64,000 nucleotides of DNA from Megaustenia siamemsis (GCA_032433765.1 JAVIAB010000059.1:58418103-58482102); one strand, 5' to 3'; positions 10,021 through 21,044 are shown, counted from the first letter of the stretch. Made by a program: numbers and translations. The notes: generated from the sequence alone by a model not told the origin.

Positions 10021-11440
10021 AATATAACTATTTGGTCTTTCGTGTCTAACTATTTTGATTTTGGGTTTAAATTTTGTAGGGTTTTGAGTTCAACTTTTTG
10101 GTTACGCAACTAAATTTTTGTGCAATGGTGTTACATTAGTTGTCTTTTGGAGTAACCTTTTGGACTTTGCATATACTTTTTTTTTGACCTTTCGTGTCTA
10201 ACTATTTTGAGTTTAGGTTGTCTTTTTGACAAACTTTTGGACTTTGCATATAACATTTACGACTTTCGTGTCGAACAATTACGACTTTGGGACTAAATTT
10301 TTAGGCTTTTGAGTTCAACTTTTTGGTTATGAGACGAAATTTTGGGGTTAAGTGCTACATTAGTTGTCTTTTGGAGTAACTTTTTTGGACGTTGCATATA
10401 AATTGTTGGGCTTTGTGTCTAACTATTTTGAGTTAAGGTTGTCTTTTTGACAAACTTTTGGACTTTGCATATAACATTTACGACTTTCGTGTCGAACAAT
10501 TACGACTTTGGGACTAAATTTTTAGGCTTTTGAGTTCAAATGTTTGGTTATGAGATGCAATTTTGGGATTAAGTGTTATATTAGTTGTCTTTTGGAGTAA
10601 CTTTTTGGCCTTTGCATATAAATTGTTGGGCTTTGTGTCTAACTATTTTGAGTTAAGGTTGTCTTTTTGACAAACTTTTGGACTTTGAATATAACTATTT
10701 GGTCTTTCGTGTCGAACAATTACGACTTTGGGACTAAATTTTGTAGGGTTTTGAGTTCAACTTTTTGGTTACGCAACTAAATTTTTGTGCAATGGTGTTA
10801 CATTAGTTGTCTTTTGGAGTAACCTTTTGGACTTTGCATATACTTTTTTTTGACCTTTCGTGTCTAACTATTTTGAGTTTAGGTTGTCTTTTTGACAAAC
10901 TTTTGGACTTTGCATATAACATTTACGACTTTCGTGTCGAACAATTACGACTTTGGGACTAAATTTTTAGGCTTTTGAGTTCAACTTTTTGGTTATGAGA
11001 CGAAATTTTGGAGTTAAGTGTTACATTAGTTGTCTTTTGGAGTAACTTTTTGGCCTTTGCATATAAAATTGTTGGGCTTTGTGTCTAACTATTTTGAGTT
11101 TAGGTTGTTTTTTTGACAAACTTTTGGACTTTGCATATAACATTTACGACTTTCGTGTCGAACAATTACGACTTTGGGACTAAATTTTTAGGCTTTTGAG
11201 TTCAACTGTTTGGTTATGCGACGAAATTTTGGGGTTAAGTGTTACATTAGTTGTCTTTTGGAGTAACTTTTTGGCCTTTGCATATAAAATTGTTGGGCTT
11301 TGTGTCTAACTATTTTGAGTTTGGGTTGTCTTTTTGACAAACTTTTGGACTTTGCATATAACATTTACGACTTTCGTGTCTAACAATTACAACGTTGGGC
11401 CTAAATTTGTAGAGTTTGTGTTCAACTTTGTGAGTATGAA
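10021..11440. repeat. 221-bp tandem array, right arm
   Basis: Inverted counterpart of the array at 6345-7774, T-rich on this strand (GGACTTTGCATATAAC, TTTTGGAGTAAC). It begins directly at the MITE border. Confidence 0.92.
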
Positions 11441-11475
11441 CCAAAATTTTAGGGTTTGGAACTAAGTTTTCTTAC

Positions 11476-11722
11476 CTGAAATGATCATCTTTACCTTTGT
11501 CTGTCCTTCGTTGAAGTGATAAAGATATGGAACTCCAAGTCTAAGAGCTGAAGTAATCACTTTTAATGATGTATGTCGTTCGTTGAAGTGGGCAACACTG
11601 GTATTAAAGCCTTCAGCGGTCAAAATGAGGTCATAGAACTCTTCTGGAATTGGCTCAGGGGTCAAAATGAGTTCAAGTAATCCACCCCCGCATTTTTCCC
11701 CCACCACTGACCCGACAGCCAC
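11476..11722 (-). CDS. Exon-like short ORF of foldback element, right copy
   Basis: Mirror of the exon at 6100-6319, ending at the same CAG|GTAAGA donor (intron begins at 11475 on the minus strand). Downstream codons match (GLLELILTPEPIPEEF), with Thr-Ser-Leu-Lys and Gln-Thr-Lys in place of Thr-Ser-Leu-Met and Gln-Thr-Thr. A 2-bp shortening of the GGTGG tract puts the ATG used in the left copy out of frame (it would stop after six codons). An alternative upstream ATG at 11722 restores an open frame. At most one arm may therefore express the protein from the likely start. Confidence 0.4.
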
Positions 11723-11749
11723 TACCTACGCTTCGGCTAACGCACTTCT

Positions 11750-11870
11750 CTGATTGGTTAATCCACCTGTCAGTCATTTCTTTGCCCCGCCTCCGATGTT
11801 AATACTCTTCTCTGATTGGTTAATCTGGATATCAGGCGATGTTGACGTAGTCACTCGCTGATTGGTTAAA
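11750..11870 (-). promoter_or_regulatory. Promoter-like CCAAT block, right arm
   Basis: Reverse-strand CCAAT boxes (CTGATTGGTTAA) at 11753-11757, 11815-11819 and 11861-11865, plus GCCCCGCCTC at about 11783. Same layout and spacing as the left arm. Confidence 0.55.
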
Positions 11871-12207
11871 ATCTGCTACCAGGATATATTTAAACTAGTC
11901 TCATGTGAGAATTTGTGTTATAAGTTTGGTTGATTCAAGGAAAGTTACTGTTCATTCTAGCGGAGTTTTGCACAGTAAGTTGGCTTGTTTTCTCTTAAAG
12001 TATGTTAAGGGTTATCGATAATAGGTTATATTCATTGTAGATGATTGAGACTATATTTTATACTGTAAGTTTGAATGTTTTCTCTTAAAGTATGGTAAGA
12101 CTTAACGATAACACGTTATTAAACTGTATTGCTGTAAAGTAGTTAAGATAAGTAATGTTGAATTCCTTCGTTTTTTTCCTGTTTTCTTATTGGTTGCTTA
12201 AAGTATG

Positions 12208-12820
12208 ATATACCAGACAACCGCCATACAGCCCTGATGCCACACTAGGCGACCGGTATACAGCCCTCATGTCACACTAGACGCCCGGCATACAGCCTTA
12301 TATCACACTAGATGACCTCCATACACCCCACATACCACACTAGATGACCTCCATACACCCCACATACCACACTAGATGACCTCCATACACCCCTCACGAC
12401 ACAGTAGACGACCTCCATACACCCATCATACAACACTAGACGACCTCCATACAACCATCATGACACTAGACGACCGGTATACCGCCATCATGACACACTA
12501 GCCGACCTCCGTACACCCCTCACGATATAATAGCCGACCTCCATGCACCCATCATGACACACTAGACGACCCCTATACAACCATCATGACACACTAAACG
12601 CCCTCTATACACCCAATATGACACACTAGACGACCTCCGTACACCCATCATAACACACTACCCGCCCTCCCTGTACCAATCACGACACACTAAACGACCC
12701 CTATACAACCATCACGACACACTAGCCGCCCTCTATACACCCAATATGACACACTAAACGCCATCCGTACACCCATCACGATATACTAGCCGACCTCCAT
12801 GCACCCATCACGACACACTA
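12208..12820. repeat. 32-bp minisatellite in right arm
   Basis: Mirror of 4976-5588: units such as CACACTAGACGACCTCCATA with CACCCATCATGA. It runs into the start of the outward ORF. Confidence 0.9.
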
Positions 12821-13221
12821 GACGACCCCTATACAACCATCGCTGCGATGAACATACTAGCAAGACAGACTGTATAAATTGTAAGGGTGTTAAAGCATAC
12901 ACCAAACGAACGCCCGGGCTTTTTAAACTAGAGTACGAAGGGACAGCTCTTGTTAGCTTATGTAGTAAGACGTACCATTGTAGTGGGGATTACGATAAAA
13001 TCAGTTGTAAAGGGCTAAGCAAGCAACACAACAAATTAGATAAAGATATGTTTTTAGAGGTTCTCGCTACGCAAAAGGCCAAGGGTGGGAAAAATGTAGG
13101 ATTCAAAGTCTTAAATAATTCCATATTTTCCTACAATCAAACAAGAAATGCTCTTTCCTATTTCTATATAAAAAGAAAGGTAGCTGATGATAACGTCTCG
13201 ACAACGCCTCTAGATATTTAA
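12799..13221 (+). CDS. Outward-facing 140-aa ORF of foldback element, right copy
   Basis: Same protein as at 4573-4995, pointing to the right tip. The first residues (HPSRHTRRPLYNH) come from the minisatellite. Downstream, AATAAA motifs at 13422 and 13430 fit a polyadenylation region. Being intact and identical in both arms, it is the best candidate for a constrained product of this element. Confidence 0.55.
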   Translation: MHPSRHTRRPLYNHRCDEHTSKTDCINCKGVKAYTKRTPGLFKLEYEGTALVSLCSKTYHCSGDYDKISCKGLSKQHNKLDKDMFLEVLATQKAKGGKNVGFKVLNNSIFSYNQTRNALSYFYIKRKVADDNVSTTPLDI

Positions 13222-13726
13222 CTCTTTACACTACCACTTAAGACTACCCAGCAATCTCTAACTGTTTCACCCCTTATGATTCATTTATGACACAACGCTA
13301 AGCAGACACCCAACTACATAGCTATAAATAATTGTTATCCCTGTACTATATATTTACTCAATGTACTGAATATGTTTTTAATGATATATAATATCAATGT
13401 ATGTTATACACCTATTGAGATAATAAAAGAATAAAATGTATCTTTGTCTTCTGTTTTATATTGATTGTTTTTCATTGATGTTGTATAATCTACTAACCTA
13501 TCACTGTCGAGCAAGTACCGCAAGAACTCCAAAAGTCAGCGCACACCAGACATAAACAGGTCACTTCCGGAGTCACCGGGACTAGCGGTCAACATCCTGA
13601 CACGAGCTGTCATGGTTAACTCCCCCTGCGCCGCACGCTTTATGCGCGCCGCGCGCCGCCCTATATATCTTTGTTAATTTACGGGCCAAATGCTAATCAG
13701 TTGGACCCTGGTATACTATTCATATG

Positions 13727-14382
13727 GCGACATTCCATTCTGTCTCTTGCTTTGATGGTGCAGATTGCCTTAGGCTGACTTGTCCATCTTTTGATGTTAC
13801 TCGTCCATGTTAGTCTTGGTCTGCCTCTGCCTCTTTTACCTTGTATTTTCCCTTCTAATATTACTTTTATTAGACTGTTGTGTCTTTTAACATGACCAAA
13901 AAAATTTCATTTGTCTTGCTCTAATTGTGTTTAGTAGTTCTTTTTTCATTTTTAGTTGTTTTAAAACTTCTTCATTTGGTTTCTTTTCTTTTCATCCAAT
14001 TCTACCTATTCTTCTATAAATCCACATTTCAAAGACTTCAATTTTCTGTTCTGTTTTCTGGTCTAATGTCCATGTTTCTGCACCATACAGGAATATTGAG
14101 AAGATGTAACATTTTGCTATTCTTAGTTTCAGCCCTGGTGTTATTTGTTTTGATGTTAGTATATTTTTCATGGCATTGAAATTACTTTTTGCCATTCCTA
14201 TTCTTTTATTTATTTCAGTTGTACATTTTCCATCACTGGTTATAGTATGTCCCAGGTAGTTGTAGCTCTGGACTGTCTCTAGAATGTATTCCTTCAACTT
14301 TGATATTTAATTGTAGGTCTTGAGAATTTTCTTTGTTTATGATCATAGTTTTAGTCTTTTTGATATTCATATCTAGTCGTAT
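13727..14382 (-). mobile_element. LINE family C, continuation
   Basis: Continuation of the copy broken at 4073. On the minus strand it encodes the LINE C-terminal region: YLGHTITSDGKCTTEIN, LYGAETWTLDQKTEQ and FEMWIYRRIGRIG, then KRGRGRPRLTWTSNIKRW-type residues nearer the 3' end (about 13780-13850). Upstream coding is lost beyond about 14382 (5' truncation). Confidence 0.85.
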
Positions 14383-14790
14383 CAATAATTATAATATTAA
14401 TAATTATAAGATAGGAATTCAAACAAGCGGCCACAGTTAACTGTAAAAGTTATGTGTCTGGACTGTTGAAGTCATACAAGTTTAGGAACGCGTTGCGGTA
14501 CGTTCCGGATGAAAAATAAAATATTTGTGTATGTGTGTGTGATAATAATTGTAACTCATTGTTTGTTTACGTTAGAGTTATCCACATACTTTGTTTTAGA
14601 ATCAACAATAGATCAATCGTTTTCTTGAGTGTATGCAATGAAAAGGCCACGCTCATTTAGAGATAAGATAGAAAAGGTTCAGGTGACACAGGCGGAAATC
14701 AGCGTTTGACGGGAACCATCTTTGGGGGAGACAATATTGGGTGGTAGGCTATTTAAAGTGGAGTAGTTGGCTTTTTGGGGACATTGAATT
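14383..14790. other. No gene seen
   Basis: AT-rich sequence with a small TAATTATAATATTAATAATTA palindrome (about 14388-14408) and a short GTGTATGTGTGTGTG run near 14530. Confidence 0.5.
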
Positions 14791-14944
14791 TATTGAGAAA
14801 GTCGAGGTGCATTCATTAAGACAGAGACAGAGAGAGAGAAAGCTGCGAACTTAGGATTCATTGAGAGGATATTAGAGAAAGAGAATTGATGAAGGATTTG
14901 AGACTTAGAGAACATGTAAGTGAGAAGACTTTTCATAAACATGT

Positions 14945-15660
14945 GTTTCAAAAAGAAATATTTAGTTATATGTAGGTATTTCAAATATTTAGTTATAGGT
15001 AGATATTTCAAATGTTTAGTTATAGGTAGATATTTCAAATATTTAGTTATAGGTATATATTTCAAATGTTTAGTTATATGTAGATATTTCAAATATTTAG
15101 CTATAGGTAGATATTTCAAATATTTAGTTATAGGTAGATATTTTAAATGTTTAGTTATAGGTAGGTATTTCAAATGTTTAGTTATAGGTAGATATTTCAA
15201 ATATTTAGTTATATGTAGATATTTCAAATGTTTAGTTATAGGTAGATATTTCAAATATTTAGTTACAGATAGATATTTCAAATGTTTAGTTATAGGTAGG
15301 TATTTCAAATGTTTAGTTATAGGTAGATATTTCAAATATTTAGTTATAGGTAGATATTTCAAATATTTAGTTATAGGTAGGTATTTCAAATATTTAGTTA
15401 TAGGTAGGTATTTCAAATGTTTAGTTATAGGTAGATATTTCAAATATTTAGTTATAGGTAGATATTTCAAATATTTAGTTATAGGTAGGTATTTCAAATA
15501 TTTAGTTATAGGTAGATATTTCAAATGTTTAGTTATAGGTAGGTATTTCAAATATTTAGTTATAGGTAGATATTTCAAATATTTAGTTATAGGTAGGTAT
15601 TTCAAATATTTAGTTATAGGTAGATATTTCAAATGTTTAGTTATACGTAGATATTTCAGA
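14945..15660. repeat. 27-bp minisatellite, about 26 units, open on both strands
   Basis: Unit TATTTAGTTATAGGTAGA followed by TATTTCAAA, with variants (ATGTTT, AGGTAGG). Because 27 is a multiple of three, both strands are open through the array (297 codons plus, 316 codons minus). The minus-strand ORF repeats KYLPITKYL; the plus strand repeats YFKYLVIGR. No start context, splice or family supports a real protein. Confidence 0.93.
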
Positions 15661-15954
15661 TCTGTCAAGTTATCAGTGATTATTAAGGAAATCAAGGCTA
15701 GGAATATACAGACTGATACAGATGTTAAATTATCGCGCATGTCAGTGTGTGTATTGATGCTAAGTAAAACAAGTTATGTGGATTTAATTACAGAACCTGG
15801 GAGAGTCATATAACATCAGCCTAGACACTTATACCCAATTTTTACGAATGATATAGTCTGATGGATGTGTAGACGGTCATAGCCAACTTCATGTGTAATG
15901 AGTGTCTTACCGAATGGGAGCAGGCGAATTATAAATTATAATTGAGAGCACGTT
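15661..15954. other. No gene seen
   Basis: Unique-looking; no coding or repeat signal recognised. Confidence 0.5.
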
Positions 15955-16250
15955 ATGTTCTGAAAGAGGTCAAAGCAAAAAGAGAGCTAATTTCGAATAT
16001 TAGGAAAAAACAATCATCATTTTTTGGCCATGTAATGAGAAGAGAATAACTGGAATTTATTGCAACAACTGGAAAAATTGAGGGACGAAGAGATAGAAGG
16101 AAGCAAAGAGAAAAAATACCAGACAACTTAAGAGAATGACTTGATAGAAGGTCAACAACAGGAATGATAAATGACTGTCGAGGTTGAAAGTTGTGGAGAG
16201 ACATGACCACCTACGCCAGCAGGTCCGGTACTTGATAATGATGATGATGA
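15955..16250 (+). mobile_element. LINE family D, 3' end
   Basis: Encodes EVKAKRELISNIRKKQSSFF, GHVMRRE, TTGKIEGRRDR and LWRDMTTYASRSGT, with stop codons inside. It ends GGTACTTGATAATGATGATGATGA. Confidence 0.85.
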
Positions 16251-16525
16251 GATATTCACGACACAGTGATATTGACATCAACTGAATTAAGTGCTGGATT
16301 TATTGAAGCAAAGAAAAGTACGGATATCAGACATCCCATGGACGCATATCCAAAATAGGTGTGAAGCCAAACTAGCCTTGTTAAATGTCAAGACTGACTG
16401 GTAAAGTGCTAGTCAAAGCAACATATAAAGACTTTGATGGAACTCCGCAAGACACGATAAAAGAACTTATATAGACAATCTGGCAGTTCAAGCAGAATTG
16501 GCTTCCAAAACTTGTTTATATCAAC
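16251..16525 (+). mobile_element. Possible older LINE remnant
   Basis: Weak coding similarity to LINE linker sequence between endonuclease and RT: residues YIDNLAVQAELASKT on the plus strand (about 16468-16512). It appears to be interrupted by the LINE D copy that follows. Low confidence. Confidence 0.3.
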
Positions 16526-16985
16526 ATCATCATCAAGTACCTGGCCTACTGGCGTAGGTGGTCATGTCTCTCCACAACCTTCGATCTCGGCAGCTATTTA
16601 TCATTTCTATTGTTGACCTTCTGCCAAGCCATTCTCTTAAGCTGTCTGTTATTTTTTCTCTTTGCTTCCCTCTATCTCTTCGTCCCTCAATTTTTCCAGT
16701 TGTTACAATGTACTCCAGTTCTTCTCTTCTCATTACATGGCCAAAAAATGATGATTGTTTCTTCCTAATATTGGAAATTAGCTCTCTTTTCGCTTTGACC
16801 TCTCTCAGAACATCTCCATTACTCTTCTTAGCTGTCCATGGTACTCTCAACATTCTTCTGTAAAACCACATTTCTACAGACTCCAGTGATTTTCTTGTCT
16901 GTTGTCCTATTGTCCATAATTCGCATCCATATGTTAAGACTGGTGGCTCTACATAACATTTAAGAACTCTTTTTCTTATTAATAT
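16526..16985 (-). mobile_element. LINE family D, 5'-truncated
   Basis: Minus-strand frame with LTYGCELWTIGQQTRKSLE, MWFYRRMLRVPWTAKK, FGHVMRREELEYIVTTGKIE and LWRDMTTYASRPGT, uninterrupted to the CATCATCATC tail end at 16526. Truncated near 16985. Confidence 0.88.
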
Positions 16986-17062
16986 AAGGTTTATATAATA
17001 TACAGAAATAACTAACAGGCTTCTTTGCATAAAATGGCAGACCTGTTCCGAGTAAATCATAA

Positions 17063-19157
17063 TCATCATCAAGTGTCATGCCTGCTGGCGTAAGTGATCA
17101 CGTCTATCCACAACTTTCGATCTGGACAGTTATTTATCAATTCTTTTGTTGGCCTTCTGCCAAGCCATTCTCTTAAGCTGTCTGGAGTATTTTCTCTTTG
17201 CTTTCCTCTATCTCTTCGTTCCTTAATTTTCCCAGTTGGTGTCTTTTCTCTTTGCTTCCCTCTATCTCTTCGACCCTCAATTTTCCCAGTTGTCATAATA
17301 TATTCCAGCGATTTCCTTCTCATTGTATTACCCAAAAAATGATGATTGTTTCTTCCTAATTTTGGATATTAACTCTATTTTTGTTTTGGCCTCTTTCAGA
17401 ACATTTTCATTACTCTTCTTATCTGCTCAAGGTATTCTCAACATTCTTCTGTACAACCACATTCTACAGCCTCCAGTGATTTTCTTGTCTGTTGTCCTAT
17501 TGTCCATGATTCACATCCATATGTTAAAACTGGCTCTACATAACATTTAAGAGCTCTTTTTCTTGTTTCTATTGTCAAAAATGAATAGTACAGCATTTTC
17601 CTCATTTTTTGGAAAACTGCTTTTGCCTGAGCCATTCTGCATCTCACCTCTGTTGTACATCTACCATCTGAGGTTAACAATGTTCCCAGATATTTAAATG
17701 CATTTACCTGTTTTAATATTGTTCCACTTGTCTTTATTGTGCATTGCGGTTATTTCTTTTTCTTTCTTGTTACCATTACTTCTGTCTTTTTGCTATTAAG
17801 GCTGTCCTTTTTTTTTTGCTTTCTTTCACTATAATATCTAGCATTTCTTGTAACTCATTTTCATTCTTAACGATTAAGACTGTATCATCAGCATACCTCA
17901 TATTATTTATATTATGACCCCCAATTGTTATTCCAGGAATGCCCCTTATGGATCTTAAAGTAATCCCACTATGCATCTTAAATAAATCTGGTGACAGCAC
18001 ATAACCTTGCCCAACACCACTTTTATTTGTTGAAACATTCCCAATTGGTTTCCAGTTCTTATGGCCGCTATTTGTTGTCAGTACATGTTCTTTATTATTC
18101 TTAGATCTTTGCTGTTTACGTTTATGCTTTCTAAAATTTTGATTATTTCTGTGTGCTTTACTTTGTCAAATGCTTTGGTATAATCTATGAAACATAGGTA
18201 TAGATCTGTTTTCACCTCTATGGCTCTTTCTACTAAAGATCTTATGATGTATATGGCATTGCTCGTTCCTTTACTCCAACAAAACCACACTGTTCATCGC
18301 TAATTTCTGGACTGATTTTGTTTCGCACTCTTCGCATGATCATTCTTAGTAATATCTTAGTCATGTGACTCATAAGGCTTATTGTGCAATAATCATCGCA
18401 TTCAATCGGACCCGATTTCTTTGGCAGGGCTATAAATATTGATTTGAGCAGGTCGTCTGGTATATATCCGCTGTTGTAGATATATTCAATATTTTTGTTA
18501 TTATTTCTATTCCAGAATCACCCATGGCTTCAGTCTCTTCTTTAGTTACATTATCTGGTCCAAGAGCTTTGCATTGACGAAGTGTCATATTAAACTCGTG
18601 GTAAAATTTATCACCTGTTTCCTCTATACTGTCTGTATTTGATGCATAAACTTGAATGAGATTAATATCTATTGGCTTTCCATTTAATTTCACTAATAGG
18701 ACTCAGGCCTTCCTCTGTTCTTGCTCTTTTTGCATCTAAGATAATATCTACTCCTATTTGGTGGTCAGTACCTTCAGAATAGATGATTTTATGTTCGTCA
18801 GAACATATCACCCCTGACCCCGTGTATCTCATTTCACACAGTCGCACTAAATGTAAACCTATACTTTTCATTTCCTGTTGGATGTTTTATGGGTTTTCTT
18901 TTCTGCGTGAGTGTTCTTACGTTCCAAGTTTATATTTCCAGCGTCTGTTTTATCTGTATCTTGCTTACAGTAGCATGACGATCGGTATCAGGTGTAGCGC
19001 ATGATGTCACCTACCCAACGAGGATATTCTATTGGAATCCCCATAAACGTTGTTGTCGTGAATTCTATCATTGTGGCGATTCATGGTTATACTACGAAGT
19101 CACGACGGTGGTTTTCTGTTGCCTTCCGTCGGTTTGGTTACGGTTGACTCCGCTAGT
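17063..19157 (-). mobile_element. LINE family D, near-full-length with internal deletion
   Basis: Minus strand, 3' tail at 17063. It encodes, from 5' to 3': a 5' region shared with the copy at 37866 (reverse complement of about 18890-19157, CCGACGGAAGGCAACAG), APE-type endonuclease residues (RYTGSGVICSDEHKIIYSEG, 18780-18830, then INLIQVYA), an abrupt junction near 18572 to RT fingers (GPDNVTKEE), FIDYTKAFDKVKH, MLSPDLF, RYADDTVLIV and the usual C-terminal region. Numerous frameshifts. A 48-bp tandem duplication lies at about 17196-17290 (TGKIEGRRDRGKQREK repeated). It directly supports the endonuclease-RT architecture for this family. Confidence 0.88.
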
Positions 19158-19420
19158 AAAAAAAAAAAAAAGTAAAGTACCCCAGTCACGCCAAGTGGCG
19201 TATAGGGAAATATGGTGTTAGTAACCCTATATTTTACAGACCTTTAACATGATTTTTGGGGTAATGTGGTCGGTATTACGCCCGTGCTGCTTTACTTTCC
19301 CAGAAAAAAATCCGGTACCCATTTAAGGCTGGGTGAACCCGGAAGCCGTCGATTGGGATCGAACCCTACCCTTTGTCCTTTGTAGTTCAGTTCACTAACC
19401 ACTGAGCTATCGCGGCTCCC
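19158..19420 (-). mobile_element. SINE family 1 (tRNA-headed)
   Basis: Reverse complement begins GGGAGCCGCGATAGCTCAGT, with A-box TAGCTCAGTGG and B-box GGTTCGATCCC, then a body ending in GCCACTTGGCGTGAC, GGGTACTTTACT and a T-run. Full length, about 250 bp. Confidence 0.93.
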
Positions 19421-19423
19421 ATT

Positions 19424-20285
19424 GGAAAGAGTAGACCACTATATATATCTTGGTAGTAATATAGATCAAGAAGGTGAAACAAATAAAGGGAACAAAAGCA
19501 GGATAGCAAAAGCAGCAATTAATTAAAAACCCTGGACAAAATATGGAAATAAAAATACTAATCAAGAAAACCAAACTTAGAAAATTCAACTCAAACGTAT
19601 TATAATAACCCTTATCCACACATGTGAAAGGAGCCGTGATAGCTCAGTGGTTAGTGAACTGGACTACCAAGGACAAGGAGTAGGGTTCGATCCCAACCGA
19701 CGGCTTCCGGGTTCACCCAGCCTTAAATGTGTACCGGATTTTTTTCTGGGAAAGTAAAGCAGCACGGGCGTAATACCGGACCACATTACCCCAAAAATCA
19801 TGTGCGTAAAATATAGGGTCACTAACACCATATTTCCCTATACGCCACTTGGCGTGACGGGGGTACTTTACTACTTTACTTACACATGTGAAAGCTGGAA
19901 AACATTAAAAGAGATTGAGAAAAAAAACGCTTTTAAAAACAAATGAAAATACTAAGAAAACTACTCTGTGTACAATGGAATGAACTCAAGACTAATATTG
20001 AAATAACAGAAATGGTCACGCAACCAAAGATCTCATCTACAATTAAGGAAAGCATGTGTACATATGTCGGATATGTAATGAGAAGAAACAACAAGAGAAT
20101 TCCAAAACAGGGTCTTCTATGGGAAACATCAAGATACAGAAAATGAGGAAGACCTAAAGAGACACTAAAATGAACACTTATAAGAGAAGCATAGTTGCCA
20201 GGCATAGACTCATTAGATAAAATTTGACTTGTTGCACAGAATAGCGATGGATGACGAAAAACACTACAAGCCCTATGTGACGTCA
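19424..20285 (+). mobile_element. LINE family E, decayed, split by a SINE
   Basis: Matches the better copy at 47878-48760: RVDHYIYLGSNIDQEGET (19428-19480), later WNELKTNIEITEMVTQPKI, YVGYVMRRNNKRIPKQGL (about 20059-20115). Stops and frameshifts are present. It is interrupted by the SINE at 19631-19881. Confidence 0.85.
19631..19881 (+). mobile_element. SINE family 1 with 13-bp target duplication
   Basis: GAGCCGTGATAGCTCAGTGG head, B-box GGTTCGATCCC, body and CTTTACTACTTTACTT tail. It is flanked by ACACATGTGAAAG at 19618-19630 and 19882-19894. Removing the SINE rejoins the LINE E frame at THVKAGK-type codons. This defines the family's ends. Confidence 0.96.
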
Positions 20286-20459
20286 CACGGTGCGGGAAGG
20301 ATCAAGAACACACTTATTCAGATGAGTTATGAAGTGTAACTAAAGAACTGTGTGAATAAACGTCTGTACGAGACCTGGACGACGTCTTAAATCATCATAT
20401 AAGGTGTCGAACACAAGTGTTGTTCAGAACATTTGGATTTGCAGTTTCTGTGTTACGAG

Positions 20460-20830
20460 TTAACCATGGTTATGGTTATGGAAGGCCCCGGTATCACTGC
20501 AAACGAATTAAAATCCATAATTGCTCAACCGCCCGTCCAGTGGAATCATCCGAATTACTAACTCATCTCCCAAACAAAAGAAAGGTAGCTGTAGTTCCCT
20601 TTATAGCAGTCTCTGCACACGCCAAAAGACATAAGGCGATACCGCACAGAAAGTGAACACAGCCAACTGTTCCCTGTCATACGATATCATCATTCATCGT
20701 CAACAATTGGAATATCGAAACACGATGAAAACGGATGAAACACACAGCTCACGGTGTGCACAGATCGCTTAACTCAGTAGCTCATGCAACAAGCTGGAAG
20801 TTAATCATGTTGTGCTGAACTCAACCACAA
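20460..20830 (+). repeat. Dispersed repeat G
   Basis: Starts GGTTATGGAAGGCCCCGGTA and runs through CGAATTAAAATCCATAATTG, CACACGCCAAAAGACATAAGG and GCTCACGGTGTGCACAGA. Other copies: 36255-36428, 43786-44215 and 57075-57490 (minus). It has no convincing ORF. It lies about 200 bp upstream of the transporter start codon region, in the predicted 5'UTR intron or upstream exon. Confidence 0.85.
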
Positions 20831-20939
20831 CGGGTGAATTGTAGCTCGTCACCCGGATTGTTTGGATTTACATATTATCTGCCCATTGTATATAATAATC
20901 GCATTGTGTTGCGCACTGACACACAATACATTATTAATA

Positions 20940-20975
20940 ATTCATTTATATTTCTTTCTTTTTTCTTACAAACAG
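20940..20975 (+). promoter_or_regulatory. 5'UTR splice acceptor of transporter gene 1
   Basis: A pyrimidine tract (TTTCTTTCTTTTTTCTTAC) ends in AAACAG at 20975, followed by ATCGACAAGTCAAG. Gene 2 has ACCAG then ATTGACAAG at 44702-44703 in the same relative place. The conservation argues for a 5' untranslated exon upstream, which I could not locate. Confidence 0.6.
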
Positions 20976-21044
20976 ATCGACAAGTCAAGTTTAGGAGCAA
21001 AGCGGTACGCGTTATGAATATATGACAAGCAGAACTAGCACAGA

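Larger units (their letters stand above)
4074..13720. mobile_element. Giant foldback DNA element, Polinton-like candidate
   Basis: A 9647-bp palindromic element. Its ends read AGTAGTATACCAGGGTCC on the left and, reverse complemented, AATAGTATACCAGGGTCC on the right. It is bounded by CATATG at 4068-4073 and 13721-13726. Joining the flanks regenerates the expected LINE C sequence (GGCAACCATATGGCGACA), which supports a 6-bp target duplication. Arms are 4074-7774 and 10021-13720, about 3.7 kb each and nearly identical, with a 2.2-kb centre. A 6-bp duplication and a 5'-AG terminus are known Polinton/Maverick traits. The outward ORF recalls, from memory only, C-terminal regions of proteins in Polinton-like elements. 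No integrase, polymerase core, protease, ATPase or capsid gene is visible, so it would be non-autonomous. Confidence 0.8.
10021..13720 (-). repeat. Foldback element, right arm
   Basis: Mirror copy of 4074-7774 containing the same modules in inverted order. I saw only scattered differences: a 2-bp indel near the start codon of the short exon, ACATT versus ATATT near 13437, a few substitutions in the short exon and small differences in homopolymers of the array. Confidence 0.92.

Noticed and set aside
4079..13715. TATA as the target duplication of the foldback element
   Set aside because: TATA/TATA lies inside the palindrome. Removing the element at CATATG, not at TATA, regenerates the LINE C sequence expected from the copy at 39084.
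19631..19720. Possible tRNA gene (A- and B-box)
   Set aside because: It is the head of a dispersed SINE with target duplications; no intact cloverleaf or acceptor end was found.
20417..20656. 79-codon ORF upstream of gene 1
   Set aside because: Lies in dispersed repeat G, whose other copies do not conserve this frame.
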